Shown: positions 13,312 through 22,863, counted from the stretch's first letter. The stretch is DNA of 64,000 nt from Novosphingobium sp. G106 (GCF_019075875.1 NZ_JAHOOZ010000001.1:1-64000); one strand, 5' to 3'. Numbers and translations are program-made. The notes: generated from the sequence alone by a model not told the origin.

Positions 13312-13821
13312 ATGAAGCTCATCAACAGATTGCCCGGCCTGCCCGCGGAACGTGCGCTCAAGATCCTTTCGGGGCGCTGGAAAGCGGTGCTCCTGCACAC
13401 GCTGCTGGAGGGGCCTCAACGTACTTGCGACTTGCAGAACCGGATCGCCGGCATTTCGCAGAAAGTCTTGATCGAGCAGCTTCGGGCGTTCGAGGAGCAT
13501 GGCATGCTGGTGCGACAAGACTGCGCCGTCCACGAGCAAGGGGTCGAGTATCTTCTGACCCCGCTTGGCCAAAGCATGCGGCCCATCCTGGAAGCGTTGA
13601 TCGACTGGCGCGCGCATCACGCCCATGAGGTGGGTGAGGGCCACCGCCTGTTCCCCTGCGAAGCCGTCGTAGGGGCTCGGACGGCAAAGGAGGGTTCAAG
13701 CGCGCCCGCGAGCTTCGAAGCGGTCGATGACGTCGAAGAGCCTGCCGCAGGTCAGGTCGATGTTTCGCGTCGGCGCCGTCGCGACGCCAAGCAGCAGGCC
13801 GGTCCCGGCGTTGTCGGCTGA
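13312..13821 (+). CDS. HxlR-family transcriptional regulator
   Basis: Winged-helix regulator. The first 105 residues hold the family core: [20 protein letters not shown], the helix-turn-helix ([28 protein letters not shown], split here by residues) and [16 protein letters not shown]. HxlR proteins often sense electrophiles and control adjacent oxidoreductases; here the divergent target is only a fragment. The last 40 residues overlap the convergent MocR gene by 126 bp and are not family-like, so the natural C-terminus was probably lost or the true stop altered. Confidence 0.8.
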   Translation: MKLINRLPGLPAERALKILSGRWKAVLLHTLLEGPQRTCDLQNRIAGISQKVLIEQLRAFEEHGMLVRQDCAVHEQGVEYLLTPLGQSMRPILEALIDWRAHHAHEVGEGHRLFPCEAVVGARTAKEGSSAPASFEAVDDVEEPAAGQVDVSRRRRRDAKQQAGPGVVG

Positions 13822-15124
13822 GGCATACCAGGCCGAGAGCGGTGAAGGTGATATGCCGAAGGCAAGGAGTTCGCGGGCGACAGCAACATCCGGGACGCCG
13901 CGCGGCAATCTGAGCAGAACGGCAAGGCCGGGCGCAGCGAGTTGATTCGCGTCAGCGCTCATGCTCAGGCAATCGAGGATCGCCTGCCGCTTGGCAGCGT
14001 AGGCGCGCTTCGTTCGGCGCAGGTGCCGCATGTAGTGGCCCTCGCGGATGAACTCTGCCGTCGCGCGTTGCAGCGCGGGCGCCGGGGCTGGTGCCAGGCA
14101 GGCGGCAATGTCGGCGAACCGGGAGGTCAGCTCGACCGGCGCGATAAGGAAGCCGAGCCGAAGGCTTGGGCTGATCGTCTTGCTGAATGATCCGATGTGG
14201 ATGACCCTGCCGTCCCGATCGAGCGACGCGAGTGCCGGCGCTGCCCTGCCAGCCAGTTGCAGTTCGCTGAGATAGTCATCCTCAATGATCCAGGCGGAAT
14301 TGGCGGCAGCCCATTCGAGCAGGCGGAGCCGGCGCTCGAGTGAAAGCGTGAAGCCGAGCGGTGCCTGCTGGCCCGGGGTCACGAGTGCTAGCTTGGCATC
14401 GCGATGGTCCCGGATGCCGCGATCGATGTCGATACCGTCAGCATCCACAGGTATCGGGGCGACGCTGAGGCCTGCGAGCTCAAGGCCCTTTCGGGACCAC
14501 GGAAAGCCTGGCTCTTCGAACCAAGCTGTCCGGCCCGCGAGCTTGAGGACGCTGAGCGCGAGGCCAAGCCCGCCTGAGAAGCCGGCCGTGATGAAGACCT
14601 GGGACGGCAGGCAGGTGATCCCCCCGCGCGACGGCGAGATAGCCGGCGATTTCGCGTCTCAGTTCCAATTCGCCGCGGGGATCGGGGTAGAGCGGGGCCG
14701 AGCTTGCCTCCGCGCGGACCGATTGCGCGCGGAGCCGAGTGAACAGGGTCGCGGGGAAGGTGTCGGTCGCAGGAATGCCCATCTGGAAGAGCGCTGGGCC
14801 CTGCGTCATCTCCTGATACAGGCCGATGAACCCGCCTTCATCCGGTGGCGTTGCGGAATGAATGATCGCGCGCGGCCGCCGGGCGACGCGTGTCCCCGCC
14901 GCACGCGAGGCTTCGATCAGCTGGGCCGCCGAGAGTTTCTCATAGGCGGTCCGTACAGTCCCGCGCGCGACGCCGAGTTGGGCGGCGAGATCCTGCCATG
15001 AAGGGAGGCGAGCGCCCGGTTCCAGGACGCCGCCCTCGATCGCTGCGACGATACCGCATCGTATCTGTTCGGCCAGAGGCGTCCTCGCCGAGCGATCAAG
15101 GGCGAGTTCGAAGGGTTCGGTCAT
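13696..15124 (-). CDS. MocR/PdxR-type regulator: GntR helix-turn-helix plus aminotransferase domain (one frame break)
   Basis: Residues 1-75 form a GntR winged helix (LAEQIRCGIVAAIEGG, LPSWQDLAAQLGVARGTVRT). The rest is a type I aminotransferase fold with the PLP-binding lysine in IGSFSKTISPSLRLGF and the IIEDDY motif. The family uses PLP as effector and often controls a divergent gene. Here that is the HD-protein operon starting 90 bp away at 15214. The frame breaks at about 14622 in a run of six Cs; shifting one base restores the continuous domain (ITCLPSQVFITAGFSGG). Confidence 0.85.
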
Positions 15125-15213
15125 GCCGGCGTGGTCCAGCCTTTATTGGGGTTCTTGGTGCTTTTCTGTAGCCCAAGTGGGGCGCATCTTGAACGGGTAG
15201 TTGGAGAAAGCCC

Positions 15214-15951
15214 ATGAAAGGCCTCGGCATCCTTGCTGCCGGTTGTGCAGTCCTCAGCCTCGCGATCGCAAGGCCCACGCCCGCAGATGCGGCGGAGGCC
15301 GCCACGGTCGGCGATCTGTCGGAAGTCGCCATTCCCGCCAGCCCATTGGCGCGCGACGCGGCTGAGGCCGTGCGCAGCGCCGAAGGCGAATTCCTCTATC
15401 AGCACTCGGTACGCGTCTATTACTGGGCGGCTCTGGCCGGCAGGCGCAAGGGCCTGAAGTTCGACCCCGAACTGCTCTACATCGCGGCCATGTTCCACGA
15501 TTTCGGCCTGACTGCCGGCTATGGTGGCAGCCACCTGCGCTACGAGGTCGACGGTGCGAACGCGGCCCGAGACTTCCTGCGGAAACATGGCGTCTCGGAA
15601 GCCGAAAGCCAGAAGATGTGGTTCGCGATCGCGCTGCACACGACGAACGGGGTCTCGCCGCATCTGCATCCGATCGCCGCATTGCTTGCGGAAGCTGCGA
15701 ACATGGATCTGGTCGGCGCCGGCTACAACGACTTCACCGCCGCCCAGCGGAGCGCCGTCGATGCAGTGCATCCCCATCCTCCGCGATTTGCCGAGGATTT
15801 CCTGCAGACGCTCTACGACAGCCTCAAGCATCGGCCCGAGACGACCCAGGGCACCGGCCTTGCCGACGTTATGGCCTACAAGGATCCCGATTTCCGCCGC
15901 CGGGACTTCAGCAGCCTGATGCTGAAGTCGCCCTGGGCCGCCGCAAAGTGA
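15214..15951 (+). CDS. exported HD-domain protein, cyanamide-hydratase-like
   Basis: 245 residues. Residues 1-27 look like a signal peptide ending ADA. The HD site is His64 (FLYQHSVRVYYW), His95-Asp96 (AAMFHDFGLT), His142 (ALHTTNG) and Asp165 (AANMDLVG). The arrangement around FLYQHSVRVYYWAAL and FDPELLYIAAMFHD resembles the cyanamide hydratase (Ddi2) branch of HD hydrolases; the true substrate is unknown. A paralogue without a signal peptide lies at 16879. It is divergent from the MocR-type gene, its likely regulator. Confidence 0.78.
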   Translation: MKGLGILAAGCAVLSLAIARPTPADAAEAATVGDLSEVAIPASPLARDAAEAVRSAEGEFLYQHSVRVYYWAALAGRRKGLKFDPELLYIAAMFHDFGLTAGYGGSHLRYEVDGANAARDFLRKHGVSEAESQKMWFAIALHTTNGVSPHLHPIAALLAEAANMDLVGAGYNDFTAAQRSAVDAVHPHPPRFAEDFLQTLYDSLKHRPETTQGTGLADVMAYKDPDFRRRDFSSLMLKSPWAAAK

Positions 15952-15971
15952 CCATTGGAAGGAGAATGCCG

Positions 15972-16389
15972 ATGACGCCCCGCACCCTCGTCACTGCCTT
16001 TGCCTGCGCTGCTCTTGCGATCGCGGGGGCCAGCCGCGGCGCATGACGGCCGCGCCGAAACTGTCACGCCAAAATTCGACCAGGCGATCCCGAACATCCC
16101 GGGAAAGTCGCTGGTCGCGGTCGAGGTTGACTACGCGCCGGGTGCGGCCTCTCCGCCGCACGCCCATGCCAAGTCCGCTTTTATCTTCGCCTATGTCGTC
16201 GCGGGCGCGATCGAGTCAAAAGTGAACGACGGCGATACGCGGGTCTATCGCGCCGGCGAGAGCTGGTCCGAGCCGCCAGGCGCGACCCACAGCGTCAGCC
16301 GCAATGCCAGCAGCAGCAGTCCCGCCAGGCTGCTCGCAGTCTTCGTCGTCGATTCCGATGACAAAACGCTCACCACCCCCTTGAAGTAG
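15972..16389 (+). CDS. exported cupin-domain protein (frame break in signal region)
   Basis: A signal peptide (MTPRTLVTAFACAALAIAGA) is followed, after a single-base frame change in a GGGGG run near 16028, by a cupin barrel. Its metal motif is SPPHAHAKSAFIFAYVVAG with the second motif SWSEPPGATHSVSRN. ATG 15972 is chosen because GGAAGGAG lies at a proper distance, unlike the ATG at 15966. About 138 residues. Lies 20 bp after the HD gene and 20 bp before the AhpD-like gene, so one operon. Confidence 0.72.
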
Positions 16390-16409
16390 GACCGAAGAGG
16401 AGCGAACCT

Positions 16410-16865
16410 ATGTCGCAGAGACTGGACTATAACCGGGTCGCACCCGGCGGCGCCAAGGCGCTGGGCGGGGTCTATGCCTACGTCATGCAGAGCGGCCTCG
16501 ACGCCGAGCTGGTGGATTTGGTCTACTTGCGGGTCTCCCAGATTAACGGCTGCGCCTATTGCCTCGACATGCACACGCGCGACCTCGTCAAAAAGGGTGT
16601 TAAGATCGAGAAGCTGGCGCTGGTTCAAGCCTGGCGCGAAGGTGGCAGCCTGTTCACCGAGGTGGAACGCGCCGCCCTGGCCTGGGCCGAGAGCGTAACC
16701 CTCGTCGCTGAGACGGGCGTGCCGGACAGCGCCTATGAAGCCGCGCGCTCCGTGTTCGACGAGAAGCAACTCGTCGACCTCACGATCGCGATCAGCCTGA
16801 TGAACGGCTACAACCGCATGGCAATCAGCTTCCGCAACAGGCCGCAGGCGGTCCACGAAAGCTGA
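16410..16865 (+). CDS. AhpD-like carboxymuconolactone decarboxylase family protein
   Basis: 151 residues, helical AhpD fold. Redox-active cysteines 48 and 51 with His55 lie in NGCAYCLDMHTRD, the AhpD-type CxxCxxxH active site. This suggests alkylhydroperoxide or thiol-disulfide chemistry rather than gamma-carboxymuconolactone decarboxylation. It is the third gene of the HD-cupin-AhpD-HD operon. A second AhpD-like protein is encoded at 20417. GAGGAG precedes the start by a few bases. Confidence 0.85.
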   Translation: MSQRLDYNRVAPGGAKALGGVYAYVMQSGLDAELVDLVYLRVSQINGCAYCLDMHTRDLVKKGVKIEKLALVQAWREGGSLFTEVERAALAWAESVTLVAETGVPDSAYEAARSVFDEKQLVDLTIAISLMNGYNRMAISFRNRPQAVHES

Positions 16866-16878
16866 TGGGGGCGGAGCC

Positions 16879-17523
16879 ATGACGATCGCCGAAAGAGCGG
16901 GGATGAAGATTCCAGACAGCAAGCTCGCACGCGAGGTGACGCAGTTCATCCGCGACACGGAAAGCGACCTGCTCTTCCGCCATTCCCAGCGCGTCTACTG
17001 CTGGGGCGCCCTTATGGGCGCGCGGACCGGTCTCAGCTTCGATCCGGAACTGCTCTATGCCGCGGCGATGTTCCACGACATCGGCCTTACCGAGCACTAC
17101 GGACATAGCCATCATCGCTTCGAAGTGGACGGGGCCAATGCGGCCCGCGATTTCCTGAGGCAGCGCGGGATCTCCGAGCGCAATGTCGAGACGGTATGGA
17201 ACGCCGTTGCGCTCCATACGACGCCGGGCATCCCGGAATTCATACGCCCCGAGATCGCGCTGGTGCAGGCAGGCGCCGGAATGGACGTCGCTGGCCGTGG
17301 CTACGAGACGTTCACGGATGCCCAGCGCGATGCGGTCGTCGCTGCCTTTCCGCGCGAGGACGACTTCAAGCACGGGATCATCGACGCCTTCTATCAGGGC
17401 ATGAAGCATCGCCCGGACAGCACGTTCGGAACGTTCAACGACGATGTGCTGGCGTTCAAGGATCCGCAGTTCCGGCGGATCGACATGTGCAGCGTAATCC
17501 TGGCTTCAAGCTGGAGTGGCTGA
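16879..17523 (+). CDS. cytoplasmic HD-domain protein, cyanamide-hydratase-like paralogue
   Basis: 214 residues with no signal peptide. The HD residues are His35 (LLFRHSQRVYCWGAL), His66-Asp67 (AAMFHDIGLT), His113 (ALHTTPG) and Asp136 (GAGMDVAG), aligned one for one with the exported paralogue at 15214. It also shares FEVDGANAARDFLR and the C-terminal YQGMKHRPDST. It starts 13 bp after the AhpD-like gene and ends the operon. The pair probably arose by duplication, with one copy gaining or losing an export signal. Substrate unknown. Confidence 0.8.
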   Translation: MTIAERAGMKIPDSKLAREVTQFIRDTESDLLFRHSQRVYCWGALMGARTGLSFDPELLYAAAMFHDIGLTEHYGHSHHRFEVDGANAARDFLRQRGISERNVETVWNAVALHTTPGIPEFIRPEIALVQAGAGMDVAGRGYETFTDAQRDAVVAAFPREDDFKHGIIDAFYQGMKHRPDSTFGTFNDDVLAFKDPQFRRIDMCSVILASSWSG

Positions 17524-17640
17524 TGCGACCTGTGCTGGTAGCCCAGTCGTAGTGCAGGAATTTTCCGCGTTCTTGGTCCTTTCCCTTGATCCAGCGAGTG
17601 CCATCTTGGGTTCGAAAAATTGACCGAGGAGAGTATGGCC

Positions 17641-18558
17641 ATGAAGGCGATCGTGGTGACGGACCTAGCTGCTGGAACGGCAGGGATGAAGCTGGTGGAA
17701 CGGCCTGCGCCGCAACCGTCGATAAACGATGTCGTCGTTCAGATTCATGCAGCGGGCTTCGTCAACACGGAGCTCGATTGGCCTTCTACCTGGACGGACC
17801 GCCTGGACCGCGACCGGACGCCTTCGATCCCCGGGCACGAACTGGCCGGCGTGGTCACCGCTCTCGGCTACGGCACGACAGGGCTATCGGTAGGGCAGCG
17901 GGTGTTCGGCCTTTCGGATTGGTCGCGCGACGGCACTCTGGCGGAGTACGCGGCAATCGAGGCGCGCAATCTCGCGCCGCTGCCGGGTGATGTCGATTTT
18001 GCGACAGGAGCGAGTCTGCCGATCTCGGGCCTGACGGCGTGGCAGGGATTGGTCGTGCACGGCCAGCTTCGGGCAGGGCAGGCGGTCGTAGCGCATGGCG
18101 CGGCGGGGGCGGTCGGCTCAATGGTGACCCAACTCGCACGTGAGCTAGGGGCTTATGTCATCGGCACGGGGCGCGGCGCCGATCGCCAGGCTGCGCTCGA
18201 TTTCGGAGCCAATGAATTCGTCGATCTCGACAACGAGCGACTGGAAGATGTCGGCGAAGTCGATCTCGTGTTCGATCTCATTGGCGGCGATATTGCCGCA
18301 CGATCGGCGCGCTTGGTTCGGGCCGGTGGGACGCTGGTGTCCATTGTCGGACCGTCCGACGTACGACCGAAAGAAGGTTTGGCGATCGATTTCGTCGTTG
18401 AGGCCGATCGGGCCCAACTGACCGAGATCGTCCAGCGGGTCAGGGACGGGCGGCTGCGGACAAACATTGGCATGGTTGTGCCTCTGGAAGAGGCTGTCGT
18501 TGCCTTCAATCCGACCAAGAGGCGACCAGGCAAGACGGTCATTTGCGTTCACCCTTGA
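17641..18558 (+). CDS. zinc-independent NADP-dependent oxidoreductase (quinone-reductase-like MDR)
   Basis: About 305 residues of the medium-chain dehydrogenase/reductase fold. The GroES-like part (PSIPGHELAGVV) is followed by a Rossmann domain with VVAHGAAGAVGSMVTQLA. Cysteine zinc ligands are absent, as in zeta-crystallin-type quinone or enone reductases. Two ATGs, 17635 and 17641, are possible; GAGGAG at 17626-17631 is nine bases from the second, which also gives the usual MKAIVV start. Likely role: reduction of quinones or activated alkenes. Followed by the AraC gene. Confidence 0.85.
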   Translation: MKAIVVTDLAAGTAGMKLVERPAPQPSINDVVVQIHAAGFVNTELDWPSTWTDRLDRDRTPSIPGHELAGVVTALGYGTTGLSVGQRVFGLSDWSRDGTLAEYAAIEARNLAPLPGDVDFATGASLPISGLTAWQGLVVHGQLRAGQAVVAHGAAGAVGSMVTQLARELGAYVIGTGRGADRQAALDFGANEFVDLDNERLEDVGEVDLVFDLIGGDIAARSARLVRAGGTLVSIVGPSDVRPKEGLAIDFVVEADRAQLTEIVQRVRDGRLRTNIGMVVPLEEAVVAFNPTKRRPGKTVICVHP

Positions 18559-18673
18559 GGGCGCGGAAGGGGGACGGCTCCTGCCGCGCAGAATGGCGTC
18601 GTCCTCCCCGCGGTCCGCATGCGGCGAAGCGGGCTAAGCGCTGCGCCTCAACGCTTCGCCTTTCCGAGGTCTT

Positions 18674-19627
18674 ATGTCGCAAGTCGACTGGTTGAGCACA
18701 CTCCTTCAGATGATCACGATCAGCGGCCGGATCGAGGTGCGCTGCGCCTACGGCGCGCCATGGCGCGTGGCTTGGGACCGAGCTCCCGCCCGCGAGATTC
18801 CCTATCACGTCGTCCTCAAGGGAAAGGCCATTATCGAAGATCCGGAAGGCAGGACCGTCAGAGAGCTGGCAGGCGGAGATATCGTCCTGTTGCCACATGG
18901 TTCGTCGCACGTGCTTCACGATGGCAGCGGAAATGCGCCTGCCCCGACGCACGAGCGCTTCGTGGCAGGACTGATGGTCAGCGAAAACGACAGCCATGGC
19001 GAGCCACTCGACATGTTGTGCGGCCGGTTCCTCGTCGGGCCACCGCACGATCGCCTGATCCGCAGCTACTTGCCAACGAATCTGATCGTTCGGGCCGGAA
19101 ACGACGATGATCCTCCTGGCGCTGTCCCGGCGTCTACGCAGCTGGCCGACCTCGTCGGGCTGATGCGGATGGAGTCCGCCGGTGACAAGGCCGGAGCCCA
19201 AGCCGTCCTGAACTCACTCTCTTCGGCGCTTTTTGCTCTGGTGCTTCGAGCGGCAAGCGCATCGAACCAGGTTTCCGAAGGTCTCTTGGCGCTAGCTGGT
19301 CACGTTCGTCTCGCTCCCGCCATTTCGGCGATGTTCGCCGACCCGGCGCGCGCCTGGAGCCAGCCAGACCTGGCAGGCCTATGCGGCATGTCGCGCGCGA
19401 CCTTCGTTCGCCACTTCCAGGACAAGCTCGGGCGCTCAGCCGCCGACCTGTTGATCGACATTCGCATGAGCCTAGCGGCAAACGAGCTGAAGAAGCCTGG
19501 GGTTGGCACTGAAGCCGTCGCCGATCTGGTCGGGTATCAATCCGTTTCAGCTTTTCGGCGCGTTTTTAGCGCGACCATGGGCATGACGCCCGGCCAATGG
19601 CGTCGTCAGGCACGCGAAACCGCGTAG
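18674..19627 (+). CDS. AraC-family regulator with N-terminal cupin domain
   Basis: 317 residues. Residues about 1-185 form the cupin_6-type sensor (GDIVLLPHGSSHVLHDG). Residues about 205-315 hold the two helix-turn-helix units of AraC (WSQPDLAGLCGMSRATFVRH, then VADLVGYQSVSAFRRVFS and GMTPGQWRR). Regulators of this subtype often control neighbouring oxidoreductases. Here the MDR reductase upstream and the nitroreductase and AhpD-like genes downstream are the obvious candidates. Effector unknown. Confidence 0.9.
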   Translation: MSQVDWLSTLLQMITISGRIEVRCAYGAPWRVAWDRAPAREIPYHVVLKGKAIIEDPEGRTVRELAGGDIVLLPHGSSHVLHDGSGNAPAPTHERFVAGLMVSENDSHGEPLDMLCGRFLVGPPHDRLIRSYLPTNLIVRAGNDDDPPGAVPASTQLADLVGLMRMESAGDKAGAQAVLNSLSSALFALVLRAASASNQVSEGLLALAGHVRLAPAISAMFADPARAWSQPDLAGLCGMSRATFVRHFQDKLGRSAADLLIDIRMSLAANELKKPGVGTEAVADLVGYQSVSAFRRVFSATMGMTPGQWRRQARETA

Positions 19628-19758
19628 CCTTTTGTGGGCATCGAATGACTCCGGCAATTTTGAGCGTTCGGAGCACTTATTTGAGCCGTTCGCGTCTCGA
19701 AGGAAATGGCTGCCCGCGGTTAGAAATGGCCCGTCAAATCCATGAATAGGAATGTGCC

Positions 19759-20379
19759 ATGACAAACCAGGTTATAGAAAACATTCTCGGTCGAAGTGCG
19801 GCCAAGTATTATGATCCGACGGCGGTGCTCAGTGACGAGCAAATTCGTGAACTCGTGCGCATCGGAACTTCTGCGCCGACTTCATTCCATCTGCAGAACT
19901 GGCGCTTCATCGCCGTCCGAACGCCGGAGGCGAAAGCGCGCCTCAGTCCGATCGCCTGGAGCCAGCCGCCGATCACCGAAGCAGCGGTCACCTTCATCAT
20001 CATCATCGGCCAACTAGCCGATGCCAGCGTCGTTCCGCATCGCCTGGCTCCTGTCGTCGAGGCAGGCATCATGCCGGCGCATCTGATCCCCGAATGGGAA
20101 AATCCGGCGCGAGGTCTCTACGACAGCAATGCGCAGCTCCAGCGGGACGAGGCAATCCGCACCGCCACCTTTGGCGCCGCCGCGATAATCTACGCTGCTC
20201 GCTCACTCGGCTGGGGATCGACACCGATGATTGGGTTCGACTTCGATGCGGTGTCCCGCGAGTTCAGTCTCGCCGACAACGAGGTGCCGGCGCTGCTCTT
20301 GTCCGTAGGGCCTGAGCGTCAGGGGAACTGGCCGCAGAAGCCGCGGCTCCCGGTGCTCGACGTCCTCCATTTCGCATAA
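19759..20379 (+). CDS. nitroreductase family protein
   Basis: 206 residues of the FMN-dependent nitroreductase fold, probably a dimer reducing nitro, quinone or flavin-like substrates with NAD(P)H. Visible family features are RSAAKYYD near the N-terminus, SAPTSFHLQNWRF (phosphate and flavin contact region) and AARSLGWGSTPMIGFD near residue 160. It lies 130 bp after the AraC gene and 37 bp before the AhpD-like gene, forming a redox operon. Confidence 0.87.
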   Translation: MTNQVIENILGRSAAKYYDPTAVLSDEQIRELVRIGTSAPTSFHLQNWRFIAVRTPEAKARLSPIAWSQPPITEAAVTFIIIIGQLADASVVPHRLAPVVEAGIMPAHLIPEWENPARGLYDSNAQLQRDEAIRTATFGAAAIIYAARSLGWGSTPMIGFDFDAVSREFSLADNEVPALLLSVGPERQGNWPQKPRLPVLDVLHFA

Positions 20380-20416
20380 TTTTCCGACAGTAACTCAATA
20401 TCTTCAGGAGACCACC

Positions 20417-20962
20417 ATGCCCCGCACTACCGCACTGCGCCCGGAACACATCCCGGCCGAATCCAGGCCCGCGCTCGACACCTTCACCAAAAATATTGGC
20501 TTCACGCCCAACATGATGACGGCCTTCGCGCATAGCCCGATCGCCTTCAATGCGTGGGCGACACTGCTCGGATCGCTCAGCAAGGCGCTCGACGTGAAGA
20601 CCCGCGACAGCATCGGCCTCGCCGTGTCCGAAGTGAATGGCTGCAATTACTGCCTGACCGTTCACAGCTACACGGCCGAGCACATGGCGAAACTGCCGGA
20701 AGACGAGATCATTCTCGCTCGAAAAGGCCATGCCAGCGAGCCGAAGCGGGATGCCGCCGTCCAATTCGCGCGCAAGGTCATCGAAACTCGTGGTCACGTC
20801 ACGGACGCCGACTTGGAGGCCGTCGTCGGCGCCGGTTACACCCATGCCAATGTGATGGAGATCGTTGCTCTGGTCGCGATGTTTTCGCTGACGAACTTCT
20901 TCAACAATGTCTTCGACCCCGAGAAAGACTTTCCGGCTGTCTGGCCAGCAGGCTCACTCTGA
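20417..20962 (+). CDS. AhpD-like peroxidase-related protein
   Basis: 181 residues. Cys76 and Cys79 with His83 in NGCNYCLTVHSYT form the AhpD active-site motif. The length and the FTPNMMTAFAHSP segment match the longer peroxidase-related AhpD subfamily rather than the short protein at 16410. Probably scavenges peroxides or acts as a dithiol reductase beside the nitroreductase. The upstream sequence AGGAGACC gives a clear ribosome site. Confidence 0.86.
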   Translation: MPRTTALRPEHIPAESRPALDTFTKNIGFTPNMMTAFAHSPIAFNAWATLLGSLSKALDVKTRDSIGLAVSEVNGCNYCLTVHSYTAEHMAKLPEDEIILARKGHASEPKRDAAVQFARKVIETRGHVTDADLEAVVGAGYTHANVMEIVALVAMFSLTNFFNNVFDPEKDFPAVWPAGSL

Positions 20963-20973
20963 CCGGAACTGTC

Positions 20974-21009
20974 CCCCGTAGCATCCGTCGTTCGTCGGAG
21001 GCTACGGGG
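20974..21009. terminator. intergenic hairpin
   Basis: Arms CCCCGTAGC and GCTACGGGG enclose a loop that itself pairs (TCCG/CGGA). It follows the AhpD-like stop by 11 bp. No T-run is present, so termination is possible but not certain. Confidence 0.5.
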
Positions 21010-21079
21010 TCGTGGGACTTGCCACTTACGCACGTCGGAACGCGAACGTGTCGCCGGCGCGGGTGGACGTAAACACGAA

Positions 21080-21554
21080 ATGACGGAAGCAATAGAGATG
21101 GAAGATGCACCTCGCATCGGTGCGAGGATCACCGACAAATCGGCAATACCCGATGACGAAATGGTCCATTCTTGGATCGGAACTGAGGCATTCGCATATT
21201 GGCTCGAACTGCGGGCCTGGATCGAGCAATTCTACCCTGGCCTTTTCATGCCTGAATGGTTGTATGGCGGGCAGAACAAGGGCTGGTCGCTTCGTTACAA
21301 AAACATCAAGGCCTTCTGCACCTTTTGTCCCTGAATACAGGCAACTTTCTGCGATTGTGGTGCTGGGCGGCGTGGAACGCGAGAAGTTCGACGATCGGCG
21401 GTCGCGCTGGCGCCCGGAACTGGTGAAAATCTATGACGAGGCCAAAATATATCCTGACGGGAAATTTCTGACCGTGCCAATTTCATCAACGGAAGATAGT
21501 CAGGAACTCAGGGAGCTTTTGGCGATGAAGCGTCCTCCCATCTTGCCCGGCTGA
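21080..21554 (+). CDS. DUF3788 family protein (frame break)
   Basis: The joined frame gives about 157 residues: EAFAYWLELRAWIEQFYPG, EWLYGGQNKGWSLRYK, then after an extra T near 21325 FVPEYRQLSAIVVLGG and KWRPELV-like RWRPELVKIYDEAKIYPDGK. This is the layout of DUF3788, a small cytosolic family of unknown function. Without the extra T the frame is continuous to the TGA at 21552. No operon partner is evident. Confidence 0.7.
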
Positions 21555-21751
21555 AATGCCGCAAGTCTGAAGCAAGATCCGCCGACATAGCAGACATCCG
21601 ACGGCGCAAATTGCGTCCCTGAAAGCTGTCGGATATTCACGGCGTCCGGAGCTTCCAGCGCGGTGATCATTGCCAACATAGCAGTCATCGCGTCGGGCAC
21701 TCGCGCGTTGAGCAGTCGTAGTGTTGAAAGGGGGGATCAGGGTGCGGCTCT

Positions 21752-22246
21752 TCATTTCTCGTAGAAGTAGTAGCAGCCGACCAAGGTCGTCTTGTCGTTC
21801 GGTTCATCATAGGACATCAGCATGACAGTCCGCTGTTCTGCGATCGAGAGTTCACACGTTCGCATTCCGTCGCTGGCTTCGCAGCCTTGGAGCGGCTTGC
21901 CGAGATCTCGCTCAAGCGCCTGCTTGGCCACGTCGAATGACGCATCGACCATGACTGAAAAGCCCAGGCCCATGCCGATACTCTCCGGGAACACCTGGGT
22001 GACCTTAAGCCCACCGACAGACATGGCCGACTTTGGCGTGAAAAACGCGTCATTTTCGCTGTGCGTGAAGTCCGAACGCAGAAAGGCGCCGAAACTTTGT
22101 AACTTGGCAGGCGCGATGCTCTTCCAGTCCAGCCAGGAGTCACGGCACAGCGCGAGATTTTCGATCCCGGGGTCGCTTGTACTCCAGGCCGGCGCGGCCA
22201 CGGGCAGAACCATGAGTATCGTCCCTACTCGCCATGCGCATTTCAT
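21752..22246 (-). CDS. hypothetical exported protein
   Basis: 164 residues, family not recognised. Residues 1-22 (MKCAWRVGTILMVLPVAAPAWS) look like a signal peptide. The mature part has four cysteines, two of them close together around CEASDGMRTCE, and a C-terminal aromatic GCYYFYEK, consistent with a disulfide-bonded periplasmic protein. No lipobox. The start ATG 22246 is the only one fitting the signal. Confidence 0.65.
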   Translation of the reverse strand: MKCAWRVGTILMVLPVAAPAWSTSDPGIENLALCRDSWLDWKSIAPAKLQSFGAFLRSDFTHSENDAFFTPKSAMSVGGLKVTQVFPESIGMGLGFSVMVDASFDVAKQALERDLGKPLQGCEASDGMRTCELSIAEQRTVMLMSYDEPNDKTTLVGCYYFYEK

Positions 22247-22350
22247 GATCGTTGGTCCTCAGCCAGGCGCGGCGGCGAATGCCCGGGTTTTGGCTACACG
22301 TGCGACATTAAATCTGCGAGGAAATTGCAGAACTCCCTGCAGTCAGCCTT

Positions 22351-22548
22351 TCAGGCACCAGAATATCTGAATGCCGCAACGATGATCGGGTAGGAAGTTG
22401 CCAGAGAGCTGGCGGCAAAAAGACCCATCGACGTCCAGTACCAGAACGGGCCTTGCTGCCTCGTGATGGCGCTTCCCGCGGTCCCCTTTCTTAAGCCCTC
22501 AAACAGGCAGAACACACTCAGCGCAGCACCGGCCGTCCACGCGGGCAA
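22351..22548 (-). CDS. small hydrophobic protein
   Basis: 65 residues from a TTG start. Two hydrophobic stretches (AALSVFCLFEGL and GLFAASSLATSYPIIVAAF) suggest a two-helix inner-membrane protein. No family recognised. The start is uncertain because no good ribosome site is seen, so this may be the end of a longer lost gene. Confidence 0.4.
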   Translation of the reverse strand: MPAWTAGAALSVFCLFEGLRKGTAGSAITRQQGPFWYWTSMGLFAASSLATSYPIIVAAFRYSGA

Positions 22549-22667
22549 CTCTCCATCAGCCCCGGCCTGCCGAGCCTTCCTCAGGCTGAGAACAGGAGCG
22601 ACGACCGACTAGCGAAGCCGCGTTCAAATCCGTGAGCACGGGGTGCCCTGCCCTTGAGGCCGTCGAC

Positions 22668-22863
22668 CTACCGGTTCCCTGTACAAGCTGCCTTTTCAAG
22701 GCGAGCTTGGATGATGCGTGAGACTTGTGTCGCCAACAATTCCCACGCCTTGGCAGCTGCGAGATGCTTCTCGCGAACGTTTTCGAGGACTTCGGTCTTG
22801 GCTGCAGCGCGAGCATGCATTGCACGGGCCAAACATTCCTTGGGGTTTTCGGTCTCAGGCCAT
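22668..22863 (-). CDS. small hypothetical protein (frame break after second codon)
   Basis: Removing one T after ATG-GCC at 22863 gives a 64-residue helical protein, MAETENPKECLARAMHARAA and so on, ending KAACTGNR. It resembles the many small proteins beginning PKECRxRA in alphaproteobacteria, function unknown. Without that change there is no good start. It overlaps the end of the next small gene. Confidence 0.45.
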
